64,000 nucleotides of DNA from JBNKVT01 sp050299335 (GTDB lineage Bacteria; Pseudomonadota; Alphaproteobacteria; Rhodobacterales; Rhodobacteraceae), in NCBI GenBank assembly GCA_050299335.1, contig JBNKVT010000006.1, forward strand, positions 1 to 64,000. The letters run 5' to 3'. The number at the start of each line of letters is the position of its first letter. Positions within the stretch are counted from its first letter, which is position 1. Both the position numbers and the translations under genes were made by a program. This document shows, in pieces, positions 8,390-16,790 of the stretch. The notes beneath the pieces are model-generated. The model ran no database searches, was not told the DNA's origin, and saw only the letters and a list, made by a program, of their open reading frames with translations.

Positions 8390-9370
8390 TCAGCCGGGGG
8401 TGGGTGTCTCGCCGGAGAGGATCTGCGTCAATCCCAAGCGGTCGATATTGCCGCCGGTGAGGATGATGGAGGTTTTGCGAACGGGTGCTCGGTCACGCTC
8501 TTTCAGGGCGGCGGCAAGTGCTATGGCGCCAGCGGGTTCGGCGAGGTTGTGGGTGTCGGAGAGGAGGATGCGGATGGCTTCGGCGGCCTCGTCCTCGGTG
8601 ACGCGGACAAAGCGGTCCGCGCCCTTGGCGATGATCTCGACGGCCTCCGGGTTGGGTTCGCCGCAGGCGACGCCGTCAATGAAAGTGTCGGCCTTGCCGG
8701 TGGCGGTGAGAGTGCCGGTCTCGAAGCTGAGTGCGTAGCTATCGGCGCGTTCGGCGACGACACCGACGATTTCGGTCTTCAGGCCCAGAAGGTCTCGGGT
8801 GGCAATCAGCCCGCAGATGCCGGAGCCGAGGCCGACAGGGACATAAACCGTGTCGAGATCGGGGGCGGCGGTGAACAGTTCCAGCGCGTAGGTGGCGACG
8901 CCGCGCACGAGAAGAGGGTGGAAAGAGGGGATCATGTGGAGATCTTCGGCCCCAGCCACCCGCATGGCTTCGCGGCGGGCGGTGTCGAAATCGGCACCGT
9001 GGAGGCGGAGGTCAGCCCCCCAGGCCCGCATGGCGGCGTTCTTCTCGGGGCTGTTGGTCTCGGGGGCGTAGACCCGCACGTCGAATCCGTGCTTGCGGGC
9101 GGCAAAGGGGATCGACTGGCCGTGATTGCCGCGGGTCGCGGTGACGAGGCCGGGGCGCTCAGGGGACTTCGCCAGATCGTCGAGATAGACCAGCCCGCCC
9201 CGGACCTTGAAGGCACCCGTCGGCGTGTGGTTCTCGTGCTTGACCCAGAGCGTCCCGCCCAGGCGCGCCTCCAGAAGTGGCCAGCGGTATTGCGGGGTCG
9301 GGGCCATCCCGGAATAGACGAGGGCAGCAGCAGCGTCGAGCTGGTCGCGGGTGAAGAGGGGGCTGGGCAT
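8390..9370 (-). CDS. Threonine dehydratase-like PLP enzyme (fold type II)
   Basis: A 326-residue enzyme with the PLP lysine in HTPTGAFKVRGG, a glycine loop GLGSGICGL and the C-terminal LTGGNIDR typical of threonine/serine dehydratases. It would deaminate L-threonine or L-serine, or a related hydroxy-amino acid such as hydroxyaspartate, and lacks the C-terminal regulatory ACT domain of biosynthetic IlvA, so a catabolic role is more likely. I start it at the ATG at 9370; the reading frame extends upstream but that part is an Arg/Pro-rich artefact overlapping a gene on the other strand. It faces away from the DUF5680-like gene. Confidence 0.85.
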   Translation of the reverse strand: MPSPLFTRDQLDAAAALVYSGMAPTPQYRWPLLEARLGGTLWVKHENHTPTGAFKVRGGLVYLDDLAKSPERPGLVTATRGNHGQSIPFAARKHGFDVRVYAPETNSPEKNAAMRAWGADLRLHGADFDTARREAMRVAGAEDLHMIPSFHPLLVRGVATYALELFTAAPDLDTVYVPVGLGSGICGLIATRDLLGLKTEIVGVVAERADSYALSFETGTLTATGKADTFIDGVACGEPNPEAVEIIAKGADRFVRVTEDEAAEAIRILLSDTHNLAEPAGAIALAAALKERDRAPVRKTSIILTGGNIDRLGLTQILSGETPTPG

Positions 9371-9480
9371 GGCGCGTCTTTCGGGGGCAGGTCGGCCTGT
9401 CGGGAATAAGACCTTGAATGGCGGGTGGGTGCAAGGCGATGTTGGCTGCTGGCAGGCGCTTGCAGGGAAGCGGAGGGACG

Positions 9481-9936
9481 ATGCGAGGGTTGGATGAGTT
9501 TGTCGTGGCGGCGAAGGCGGCTTGTTATGTCGGCGACGGGGCGGGGGCCGCGCCTTGCCGGCCGGGCTCCCATGATCTCGGCTTCGAAGCAGGGGAATGG
9601 CGGTATCTCGACAGCTATTTCGGTGGGACGGATTTTCTGGGGCAGGAGGTGGTCTGGCATCGGGGAGAACCGGTCTGGGCGATGAACTATTATGGATACA
9701 TTCTCGAGCCGGACCTGATCGATGCGGCGCGTGCCGGTGCGGTGATAAAGGCGGCCCTGTCGGCGCTTTACCTGGAGGGGCGGTTTCTGGGCGGGTTTGA
9801 ATATCGCTCGGGGCCGTATCTTTACCAGGATACAAGCATGGGCGGGGTGACGCGGTTTCACGGCACCGAGACCATCGTCTCGGATGGGGTCACCGCCTAT
9901 CGGCTGGACTATCATGGCGGGCTGGTCGTGCCGTGA
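9481..9936 (+). CDS. DUF5680-like small protein
   Basis: A 151-residue protein with a recognisable core: a RYLDSYFGGTDFLGQEVVWH stretch, EPVWAMNYYGYIL and a C-terminal YRLDYHGGLVVP. These resemble the DUF5680 fold, which in other bacteria is found alone or behind a helix-turn-helix domain; no DNA-binding domain is present here. The ATG at 9481 is preceded by GGAGGGACG. No signal peptide is seen, so a cytoplasmic location is likely. The function is unknown and the family assignment is from memory of motif order. Confidence 0.6.
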   Translation: MRGLDEFVVAAKAACYVGDGAGAAPCRPGSHDLGFEAGEWRYLDSYFGGTDFLGQEVVWHRGEPVWAMNYYGYILEPDLIDAARAGAVIKAALSALYLEGRFLGGFEYRSGPYLYQDTSMGGVTRFHGTETIVSDGVTAYRLDYHGGLVVP

Positions 9937-10008
9937 GGAATGGCGATTGCAAGGCCCCGGGGGGCTGACTAAGCTTTGCCCAACCAATGAAACAGGGAGG
10001 ATTGCGCT

Positions 10009-10512
10009 ATGGAAATGACCGGGGAACGGATCATCGCGGCGGAGCGGCAGGTGGTCTGGGAAAAGCTCAATGACGCGGAGGTCCTGAAGGCCTGCATTCC
10101 GGGCTGTTCGGACCTGACCGGCTCGCCCGAGGACGGGTTCGAGGCGACGGTGACCCAGAAGGTCGGCCCGGTGAAGGCGACCTTCAAGGGGGCGGTAAGC
10201 CTGTCGGATATCAACCCGCCCGAAAGCTACACGATCTCGGGCGAGGGCAAGGGCGGGGCGGCCGGGTTCGCCAAGGGCGGCGCCAAGGTGCGGCTGAGCG
10301 AGGTCGCGGAGGGCACGAAGCTGGAATATGAGGTCGAGGCCAATGTCGGCGGCAAGCTGGCACAGCTGGGCTCGCGGCTGATTGACGGGTTTGCCAAGAA
10401 AATGGCCGGGACGTTCTTTGACAATTTCCAGGAACAGGTCGAGGGGCCGAAGCCTGATGACGCGCCCGAGGGCGAGAAAAAGAAGAGCTGGGTGAAGAAG
10501 CTGGTGGGCTGA
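10009..10512 (+). CDS. CoxG-like SRPBCC protein
   Basis: A 167-residue START/SRPBCC-fold protein: MEMTGERIIAAERQVVWEKL at the N-terminus, CIPGCSDLTGS, KVGPVKATFKGAV, and a C-terminal GSRLIDGFAKKMAGTFFDNF. This matches the carbon monoxide dehydrogenase subunit G family, which in carboxydotrophs helps recruit the molybdenum dehydrogenase to the membrane. No coxMSL genes are in the window, so the name shows only family membership. An AGGGAGG at about 9995-10001 precedes the start. A DinB-like frame begins five bases after its stop and the two are probably cotranscribed. Confidence 0.85.
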   Translation: MEMTGERIIAAERQVVWEKLNDAEVLKACIPGCSDLTGSPEDGFEATVTQKVGPVKATFKGAVSLSDINPPESYTISGEGKGGAAGFAKGGAKVRLSEVAEGTKLEYEVEANVGGKLAQLGSRLIDGFAKKMAGTFFDNFQEQVEGPKPDDAPEGEKKKSWVKKLVG

Positions 10513-10517
10513 GCGGG

Positions 10518-11043
10518 GTGCCGACGACCGGGTATCTTCGGATGATGGCGCGGTATAGCCGCTGGCAGAAAGCCGCCCAGATCGCGGCGGCGGATGGCCT
10601 GGGCGAGGAGGCGCGGCGGGCCGACCGGGGGGCGTTTTTCGGTTCGATCCACCGGACGATGAGCCATCTGGTCTGGGGCGATGCGATGTGGATGCGCCGC
10701 TTCGACAATCTTGATCCGCCCGAGGCGACCGGCCCCGAGGCAGGGGCTGACACGATCGCCGACTGGTCGGCGCTGAAGGCGGCGCGGGTGGCGATGGACG
10801 CGGCGATACTGGACTGGACTGGACTGGGCGGGGCGCGAGGCGCAGGGGCGGCTGGACGGAGATCTGACCTGGTATTCGGGTCTCCTGAAGCGTGAGGTTG
10901 CGAAACCGATGGGGATGCTCGTGACCCGTATGTTCAACCGCCAGACCCACCTTCGCGGCCAGATCCACGCCATGCTGACGGTTGCGGCGGCGGGGGGGGG
11001 CGGTTCCGGCGACGATCTGTTTCTGATGCCGGACGACGCCTAG
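10518..11043 (+). pseudogene. DinB-family protein interrupted by a frameshift at a (ctgga)3 repeat
   Basis: The first frame (GTG at 10518) gives YLRMMARYSRWQKA, AFFGSIHRTMSHLVWGD and MWMRRFDNLDP, the start of a DinB four-helix bundle (putative metal-binding His in SHLVWGD). At 10809-10823 the unit ctgga occurs three times, and the frame then runs into unrelated sequence. The +1 frame continues correctly as DWAGREAQGRLDGDLTWYSG, then FNRQTHLRGQIHAMLT with its conserved HLRGQIH, ending at TAG 11041-11043. Removing two repeat units restores one frame, so 10 extra bases look like the lesion. It may be a phase-variable switch, a decayed gene or a sequencing error. Confidence 0.75.
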
Positions 11044-11147
11044 GATGGGGCTCCGAACCCGACAAATCTCAAAAATACACGCTCCCTTAACCTTTTTCTC
11101 AAACAAATTCAGTCACATCCCCATTTTTGCACGCGTGCAAACCGGCG

Positions 11148-11933
11148 TCAGAGCGCCGTCCAGCCGCCGTCGACCGAGATCGTCGTCCCGGTGATCTGAT
11201 CGGCCGCCGACGTGCAGAGAAACGCCACGATCCCGCCAATCTGGCCCACGGTGGCGAATGCCTTCGAAGGCTGCCGCGCCAGCAGGATGTCCCGTATCAC
11301 GGTCTCGCGGTCCATCCCGTACTCCTTCATCGTATCGGGGATCTGCGCCTCGACCAGCGGGGTCAGCACATAGCCCGGACAGATGGCGTTGCAGGTGATC
11401 GGCTCCTCCGCCGTCTCCAGCGCCGTCACCTTGGTCAGCCCCACCATTCCGTGCTTGGCCGCCACATAGGCCGACTTGAAGGGTGAGGCGGTCAGCCCGT
11501 GCGCCGAGGCGATGTTGACCACCCGGCCCCAGCCCCGATCGCGCATCACCGGCAGGGCGGCGGCGGTGGTATGGAAGGACGAGGAGAGGTTGATGGCGAT
11601 GACAGCCTCCCATTTCTCCACCGGAAAATCCGGGATCGGGGCGACATGCTGGATACCGGCATTGTTGACGAGGATGTCGACCGGGGCGACCGCATCGGCG
11701 GCCTTCGCGATCAGAGACCGGCAGGCGGCGGCGTCGGACATGTCGGCCTGGATATAGGCCACGCGCACCCCGTTTTCCTCGGCCAGCCGCGCGGCCAGCG
11801 CATGGTCCGCAGCGCTGTCGGTAAAGGAGTTCAGCACCACATTGATCCCGATTCGCGCCAGCTCCTCGGCCACGCCCAGCCCGATTCCCGAGGTCGAGCC
11901 GGTGATGATGGCGGTCTTTCCCTGCAACTCCAT
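11148..11933 (-). CDS. bdhA: 3-hydroxybutyrate dehydrogenase (SDR family)
   Basis: A 261-residue short-chain dehydrogenase with the nucleotide motif TGSTSGIGLG near residue 10, NNAG, the catalytic Ser in NIASAHG, SAYVAAKHG (YxxxK) and the C-terminal SVDGGWTAL. The LTKVTALETAEEPITCNAICPG region matches D-3-hydroxybutyrate dehydrogenases, which oxidise 3-hydroxybutyrate from polyhydroxybutyrate breakdown to acetoacetate with NAD. The ATG at 11933 follows AAGGGATCC; the frame's upstream extension is not needed. A promoter and a transcription-terminator-like hairpin lie in the 190 bases upstream, which may be an attenuator. Confidence 0.88.
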   Translation of the reverse strand: MELQGKTAIITGSTSGIGLGVAEELARIGINVVLNSFTDSAADHALAARLAEENGVRVAYIQADMSDAAACRSLIAKAADAVAPVDILVNNAGIQHVAPIPDFPVEKWEAVIAINLSSSFHTTAAALPVMRDRGWGRVVNIASAHGLTASPFKSAYVAAKHGMVGLTKVTALETAEEPITCNAICPGYVLTPLVEAQIPDTMKEYGMDRETVIRDILLARQPSKAFATVGQIGGIVAFLCTSAADQITGTTISVDGGWTAL

Positions 11934-12042
11934 GAGCGGATCCCTTCCGATACGTCTCCTGGGGACCAAGTCTATATTTTGCAGGTGCGAAATGCCAAGG
12001 GCAGTATTGGAGAACAGCCGGAAATCGGCAAACCGCTCAGGC

Positions 12043-12119
12043 AGAAAAAAACGCCCTCACAAGGAGGGCGTTAAGTTATTGAGGCAGGTTTCATACAGGC
12101 AAGAAACCTATCGAGCAGT
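12043..12119 (-). ncRNA. Candidate small RNA or attenuator leader upstream of bdhA
   Basis: Read on the minus strand, a promoter-like pair is followed by about 75 bases with two hairpins: AGGTTTC/GAAACCT with a ten-base loop, and an intrinsic-terminator hairpin AACGCCCTC/GAGGGCGTT (12050-12058 with 12064-12072) that runs into a T7 tract. Transcription starting near 12119 would stop near 12043 and give a short structured RNA. If it reads through instead, it enters bdhA 110 bases later, so it could act as an attenuator. No known sRNA family is recognised. Confidence 0.5.
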
Positions 12120-12125
12120 GCTTCC

Positions 12126-12154
12126 TTTATAGTCCCTCGGGACAGTGAGGCCAA
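12126..12154 (-). promoter_or_regulatory. Candidate sigma-70 promoter for the small transcript or bdhA
   Basis: On the minus strand TTGGCC (12154-12149) and TATAAA (12131-12126) are separated by exactly 17 bases. The -10 matches the consensus at five of six positions and the -35 at three of six. A short inverted repeat (GTCC/GGAC) lies inside the spacer. Confidence 0.5.
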
Positions 12155-12231
12155 GATAAAATTTTCTTCTTCCTAATCAGTCCGCTATGCTGCGCGGTGA
12201 ATCCCCCAGAACCAAGACGGGAGCGAGCGGT

Positions 12232-14025
12232 ATGACAGGGAAAAAATGGGTCCTCGGCCTGATCACGGCCGGACATGTTCTGACACAATCGGCGGCCTTC
12301 GCTGAGCCGAGTCATGGCATCGCTATGTATGGCGACCCGGCCTTACCACCGGATTTTGTGTCATTGCCTTATGCCAATCCTGACGCGCCCCAGGGCGGGA
12401 CAATCACCTTCGGCGAGGGCGGCGGGTTCGATGCGATGAACCCCTATATCCTGAAGGGCCGCTCGCCTTACGGGCTGCGCGTGCATGTTTTCGAAAGCCT
12501 GATGGGCCGGAGCTGGGACGAATCCTTCACGCTTTACGGGCTGATCGCCGAATCGATCGAGACCGGCCCGAATCGCGAATGGGTTGAGTTCACCCTCCGC
12601 GAAGAGGCCGCTTTCTCGGACGGCACCCCGGTCACCGTCGAGGACGTGATCTGGTCCTTCGAGACCCTCGCCGAAAAGGGCGTGCCGCGCTACAAGAACG
12701 CTTGGGACAAAGTCGCCAGCTGGGAGAAGATCGGCGACCGCGGGGTGCGCTTCACCTTCTCGGAGCAGGATAACGAGCTGCCCCTGATCCTCGGCCTGCG
12801 CCCGATCCTGAAACAGAGCGACTGGGAGGGGCGCGACTTCGAGGAAAGCACCCTAGACGTGCCGACCGGGACCGGGCCGTATGTGGTCGGCGATTTCGAG
12901 GCCGGGCGCTATATCGAGTTCGTGCGCAACCCGGATTACTGGGGCAACGACATCGCCTTCAACAACGGGCTGCATAATATCGAAACCATCCGCTACGAGT
13001 ATTTCGCCGACGCCCAGGTGATCTTCGAGGCTTTCAAGGTCGGCGATATCTCCACCTTCCGCGAAGGCAGTCCGGCGAAATGGGAAACCGAATACCGCTT
13101 TCCGGCCGTGGTCACCGGCAAGATCGTCAAATCCGAGATCCCGCATCATCGACCTTCGGGGATGGAGGGGTTCGTGTTCAACACGCGGCGCGACCTTTTC
13201 GCCGACTGGCGTGTGCGCGACGCGCTGATCCACGCCTTCAATTTCGAGTTCATCAACAAGACCATCAACGACGGTGCCTATCCCCGCCGGACCTCGTATT
13301 TCGCCAATTCGTTCCTGGCGATGGATCACGGGCCCGCCGAGGGCAAGGTGCTGGAACTGCTGGAGCCCTTTGCCGACGAACTGCTCCCCGGGGCGCTGGA
13401 GGGGTACGACCTGCCGGTCTCGGACGGCGACGAGCGCAACAGGGGCAATCTGCGGATCGCCCAGCGACTGCTGCAGGAGGCCGGATGGACGGTGCAGGAC
13501 GGGGTGTTGAAGAACGCCGCCGGCACGCCGTTCGCCTTTACGGTAACGGTGAACGCTTCCGATCACGAGACCCTCGCCAATCTCTATGCCGATACGCTGA
13601 AGCGGCTGGGGATCACGATGAATATCGAGCTTGTGGACAGTGCCCAGTATACCGAACGCAAGAACGATTACGATTTCGACATGATCGTCAATTCCTGGCC
13701 GCTGTCGCTGTCTCCGGGCAATGAGCAGACGCTCTATTGGGGCTCGGACGGGGTCACCACGCCGGGGACGCGGAACTATATGGGGATGAACGCGCCGGCC
13801 GCCGAAGCGATGATCGAGACCATATTGACAGCCAAGGATCACGAAGAGTTCGTGGCCGCGGTCAAGGCGCTGGACCGGGTGCTGACCACCGGGCGCTATG
13901 TGGTGCCGTTCTGGTATTCCGACCGCACGCTGATGGCCCATGACGGGACGCTGCATTTCCCCGAGACCCTGCCAGTCTATGGCGACTGGATCGGGTTCCT
14001 GCCGGATGTCTGGTGGGTCGAATAG
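12232..14025 (+). CDS. Periplasmic peptide-binding protein of an ABC transporter (family 5, YejA-like)
   Basis: A 597-residue extracellular solute-binding protein with a signal peptide ending near AFAEPSHG, the N-terminal HGIAMYGDPALPPDFVSLPY typical of the YejA/microcin-C-type group, DGTPVTVEDVIWSFE, the PTGTGPYVVGDF loop and a long C-terminal lobe ending FLPDVWWVE. It would capture oligopeptides or peptide-like compounds in the periplasm. The permease and ATPase genes expected beside it (yejBEF) do not follow, so it is either an orphan or its partners lie elsewhere. I chose the ATG at 12232, preceded by GGGAGCGAG, because it places the signal peptide at the N-terminus. Confidence 0.85.
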   Translation: MTGKKWVLGLITAGHVLTQSAAFAEPSHGIAMYGDPALPPDFVSLPYANPDAPQGGTITFGEGGGFDAMNPYILKGRSPYGLRVHVFESLMGRSWDESFTLYGLIAESIETGPNREWVEFTLREEAAFSDGTPVTVEDVIWSFETLAEKGVPRYKNAWDKVASWEKIGDRGVRFTFSEQDNELPLILGLRPILKQSDWEGRDFEESTLDVPTGTGPYVVGDFEAGRYIEFVRNPDYWGNDIAFNNGLHNIETIRYEYFADAQVIFEAFKVGDISTFREGSPAKWETEYRFPAVVTGKIVKSEIPHHRPSGMEGFVFNTRRDLFADWRVRDALIHAFNFEFINKTINDGAYPRRTSYFANSFLAMDHGPAEGKVLELLEPFADELLPGALEGYDLPVSDGDERNRGNLRIAQRLLQEAGWTVQDGVLKNAAGTPFAFTVTVNASDHETLANLYADTLKRLGITMNIELVDSAQYTERKNDYDFDMIVNSWPLSLSPGNEQTLYWGSDGVTTPGTRNYMGMNAPAAEAMIETILTAKDHEEFVAAVKALDRVLTTGRYVVPFWYSDRTLMAHDGTLHFPETLPVYGDWIGFLPDVWWVE

Positions 14026-14263
14026 GGCGCGTCTCCGAGGCAAGCGGCCATCTCGGAAATGGGGGTGGCCGCAACGCAGCGTTTGCGGACAACGGATCGG
14101 TGGTCAGGAGGGGATCGACCATCGCTCCAACGCCCTTGCGTCAGTCAGAGGGCGGGGCGTCCGCGCAGCGGTTGCGGGGGAAAGGCGCATGATTGGGGTC
14201 TGTCATTTCGTGAAATAAGATAGGGGATCGGGGCTTGTGTCTCGAGATGTGTTGGGACGAAAG

Positions 14264-14293
14264 GCCACCGGCCTTGTGAGGCAGGCCGGTGGC
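14264..14293 (-). terminator. Hairpin after the glycerophosphodiesterase gene
   Basis: The arms 14264-14274 and 14283-14293 form a perfect 11-bp stem around an eight-base loop. Read on the minus strand it follows the stop of the gene at 14305 and is trailed by a short T-rich tract (TTTCG). A terminator role is likely but the T-run is weak. Confidence 0.5.
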
Positions 14294-14304
14294 AGATGCA
14301 GGGT

Positions 14305-15552
14305 TCAGGACGGAGAGGCCAGGCCCATGCAGTTGGCGTAATAGGTAACGGTGGCGGGCCAGTCGGAGAAGATGCCCTTGATGCCGACGTCTTGCGCCAG
14401 GACGTGCAGGGTCTCGTAGATGTCGCCGTCGCTGTCGATGGTATCGGTGGTGCTCTGGAAGTACCAGCCGCCGCCGGTGTTGAGGGGGCCGGAGCGTTCC
14501 AGCGTCCAGGTGATGATGTTGAGGCCCGCCGCATTGGCCTCGTTGGCGTAGGCGGAGGGGACGATTTCGCCGTTCTCGAGGGTCAGGAGCATCCACATCG
14601 GCGGGGCGATGTAGTTGACACCCATGGCTTTGAGTTCGGCCATGGTGGGTTTGAAGGTGGCGGGGTCGTTGGGGTTGATCTGGTGTTCGTCCTCGTCCCA
14701 GGCCTCGTAGCGGTCGTCGAGATAGACGGCCTGAGCGCCGAATTCGGGTTCGTTCTCGATCCAGTAGAGGATGTCGTCGAGGTTGAAGCTCTGGGCGAAG
14801 ACGTCAGCGGCGGGGATGCTGGCGGCTTTGTATTCGTCGATGAGTTTCTGAGCATAGTCTTCTTGGGTGAATCCGTCGAAGGGCATCTCGACGGAAGGCG
14901 CTTTCAGTTCGGGAGTGAACTTGGCGCCGAGGTCGCGGAAGAGTTCGATGGATTCGGCGTGGGTCATCAGGGTGCCGTTGGTGGCATAGAGGTCGGTGCG
15001 CCAGTCGGCGGTGCCGTTCAGGTAGTCTTCAACACTGGTGGCCGAGGCGTTGGCGGCGTCCATCTTGCCGTTGAGGCTGCGGAATTCGGCCAGCGTCAGT
15101 TCCGAGGTGCGGCACTCGGCGGCGGCGCTCGTGTCGCCGGAGGCTGGGGTGAAGGGCGCGACGCAGGTGTCGGCGAGGTCGGTGGCGAGGATGTTGGTGG
15201 TGGTGTGCAGGTCGTTCTGGGCGTGACGGCAGACGAGTTCCTTGTCGGCGGTGAAGGTCACGTCGCATTCGAGGATGCCTGAGCCCATGCGGGCGGCGGC
15301 GGTGTAGCTTTCGACCGTGTGCTCGGGGAACTGCATCGCCGCTCCGCGATGGCCGATGGAGAAATCGGAGGCGGCGAAGTCCATGTTTTCGCAGGATTTC
15401 AGCTTGTCGCGCAGATCGCCTTCGGGCAGCTGGTCGACGAGGTAGAACGGGCGCGGCCCGAGCTGGACGGACTGGGCGGCGGCCTCGGTGGCGAGAAGTG
15501 CGGCGAGGCTGGCGGTGGCCAGAGTTACGGTCTTTTTCAAGGGAACCCCCAT
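14305..15552 (-). CDS. Secreted glycerophosphodiester phosphodiesterase
   Basis: A 415-residue protein with a signal peptide ending near ATEAAAQSV and the GDPD motif IGHRGAAMQFPEHT (catalytic His and Arg, then a metal-binding Glu), followed by ILECDVTFTADKELVCRH with its EcD and H residues. It would hydrolyse glycerophosphodiesters to glycerol-3-phosphate and an alcohol in the periplasm, giving phosphate or carbon from phospholipid headgroups. The family's usual length is 330-380; the extra residues come from insertions around residue 130-170. I kept the start at 15552. A 30-bp perfect palindrome lies about 100 bases upstream. Confidence 0.88.
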   Translation of the reverse strand: MGVPLKKTVTLATASLAALLATEAAAQSVQLGPRPFYLVDQLPEGDLRDKLKSCENMDFAASDFSIGHRGAAMQFPEHTVESYTAAARMGSGILECDVTFTADKELVCRHAQNDLHTTTNILATDLADTCVAPFTPASGDTSAAAECRTSELTLAEFRSLNGKMDAANASATSVEDYLNGTADWRTDLYATNGTLMTHAESIELFRDLGAKFTPELKAPSVEMPFDGFTQEDYAQKLIDEYKAASIPAADVFAQSFNLDDILYWIENEPEFGAQAVYLDDRYEAWDEDEHQINPNDPATFKPTMAELKAMGVNYIAPPMWMLLTLENGEIVPSAYANEANAAGLNIITWTLERSGPLNTGGGWYFQSTTDTIDSDGDIYETLHVLAQDVGIKGIFSDWPATVTYYANCMGLASPS

Positions 15553-15647
15553 GCGTTGGATGAATGCATCCCGGTCGCATGAGGGTGTGACGGTTCGGTT
15601 GCTGTTGGTTGAATTTTGGGTGACGGGGCGCAGAAAGGCTGACGCCG

Positions 15648-15677
15648 AAGTAAGGTGGGTTTAAACCCACCTTACTT
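15648..15677. repeat. 30-bp perfect palindrome
   Basis: The sequence from 15648 to 15662 is the exact reverse complement of 15663-15677, with no loop. It lies between the minus-strand genes at 14305 and 15707, 30 bases beyond the stop of the latter. Its core (GGTGGGTTT/AAACCCACC) resembles the GGTGCGTG palindromes at 51927-51983. A perfect inverted repeat without a loop favours a DNA-level role or cruciform over an RNA hairpin. Confidence 0.8.
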
Positions 15678-15706
15678 GCAGAAGACGCAAGGGCAGCCCG
15701 GCTGGC

Positions 15707-16072
15707 CTACATGAACCCCAGTTCCAGCCTCGCCTCGTCGGACATCATCTCCATGCCCCATTGCGGTTCCCAGACCAGCTGGACGTTGACCTGTTTGACA
15801 CCCGGCAGCGGCTCGATGGCTTCGGCGACCCAGCCCGGCATCTCGCCGGCCACCGGACAACCCGGAGCGGTCAGGGACATCAGTACGTCGACCTCGTTTT
15901 CGGGGGAGATATCAATGGTGTAGATCAGGCCGAGATCGTAGATATTCACCGGAATCTCCGGGTCATAGACCGTGCGGCAGGCCTCGACGATGTTGTCGTA
16001 GAGCGGATGGTCGGTGGTCGATGGCTTGATCAACGGCGTACCTTCGACCAGGTGGTCATCGTGCATGTTCAT
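15707..16072 (-). CDS. sufT: DUF59/MIP18-type Fe-S cluster assembly protein
   Basis: A 121-residue protein with the DUF59 core: DPEIPVNIYDLGLIY, MSLTAPGCPVAGEMP (conserved Cys) and VKQVNVQLVWEPQWG at the C-terminus. Proteins of this kind help Fe-S cluster maturation and in many genomes form part of the suf operon. Here the gene is alone, about 36 kb from iscR, the desulfurase and sufB. I begin at the ATG at 16072 (MNMHDDHL), which follows GGAACTCGCG. The name sufT is by family likeness and is not proved for this organism. Confidence 0.8.
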   Translation of the reverse strand: MNMHDDHLVEGTPLIKPSTTDHPLYDNIVEACRTVYDPEIPVNIYDLGLIYTIDISPENEVDVLMSLTAPGCPVAGEMPGWVAEAIEPLPGVKQVNVQLVWEPQWGMEMMSDEARLELGFM

Positions 16073-16171
16073 CGCGAGTTCCTGCAATAGTCGATCAATT
16101 ATATAGGGTTTTTCGTGCAGAGGTCCAGAGAGGCTTGCCCGGAGGCCGGGGGGCGTGACAGGGTTGTGATC

Positions 16172-16747
16172 ATGCGACCCGTGCTTGTTGTCCTTCTGCT
16201 GCTTCTGCCCGCCGCCGCCCGGGCCGATTTCGCCCGTGATCTGGCGCTTGCCGCCGAGGAACGGGCCGAGCATTTCGTGCTCTATGATCCCAGCTACCGG
16301 GCGATTGCCTATCCGATGGGCGATGTGCCGCCACATCGGGGCGTGTGCACCGATGTGGTGATCCGGGCCTATCGGGCGCTGGGGATCGATCTGCAGGAGC
16401 TGGTGCATGAGGATATGCGCGGGGCTTTCGGGCGGTATCCGAAGATCTGGGGGCTGAGTCGTCCCGATCCGAATATCGACCACCGTAGGGTGCCGAATCT
16501 GGAGACGTTCCTGACGCGTCACGGGGACTCGCTGCCGGTCAGCGAGCGGGCCGGGGACTATCTGCCGGGGGATGTGGTGTCCTGGCGGCTCGACAACGAG
16601 CGGCCGCATATCGGGATCGTGACGACGCGGGTGTCGCGGGAAGGGGTGCCGCTGATTTCGCACAATATCGGTTGGGGGACGCGGGTGGAGGATATGCTGT
16701 TCGACTACAAGATCGTCGGGCATTTCCGCTTCTCTGGCTTGCACTAG
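16172..16747 (+). CDS. DUF1287 family secreted protein
   Basis: A 191-residue protein with a signal peptide (MRPVLVVLLLLLPAAARADF) and a DUF1287 core: YPMGDVPPHRGVCTDVVIRAYRALG, where the Cys precedes a helix, PNIDHRRVPNLETF and LPGDVVSWRL followed by HIGIV and ISHNIG. These motifs resemble NlpC/P60-type peptidases, so a role in cleaving wall or envelope amide bonds is possible. I chose the ATG at 16172, which begins the signal peptide. The tgt gene starts 43 bases after its stop on the same strand. Confidence 0.75.
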   Translation: MRPVLVVLLLLLPAAARADFARDLALAAEERAEHFVLYDPSYRAIAYPMGDVPPHRGVCTDVVIRAYRALGIDLQELVHEDMRGAFGRYPKIWGLSRPDPNIDHRRVPNLETFLTRHGDSLPVSERAGDYLPGDVVSWRLDNERPHIGIVTTRVSREGVPLISHNIGWGTRVEDMLFDYKIVGHFRFSGLH

Positions 16748-16790
16748 GCGCGGGGCTCGGGGTAAGCGCCGGGAAACCCCGGAGACCGGT

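Noticed and set aside
10009..10512. A carbon monoxide oxidation cluster
   Set aside because: Only the coxG-like gene is present; the coxMSL genes are missing, so it is just a family member.
8932..11106. A 724-residue minus-strand frame across the dehydratase, DUF5680 and CoxG region
   Set aside because: It runs over clear plus-strand genes, and its only recognisable part is a shifted version of the dehydratase.
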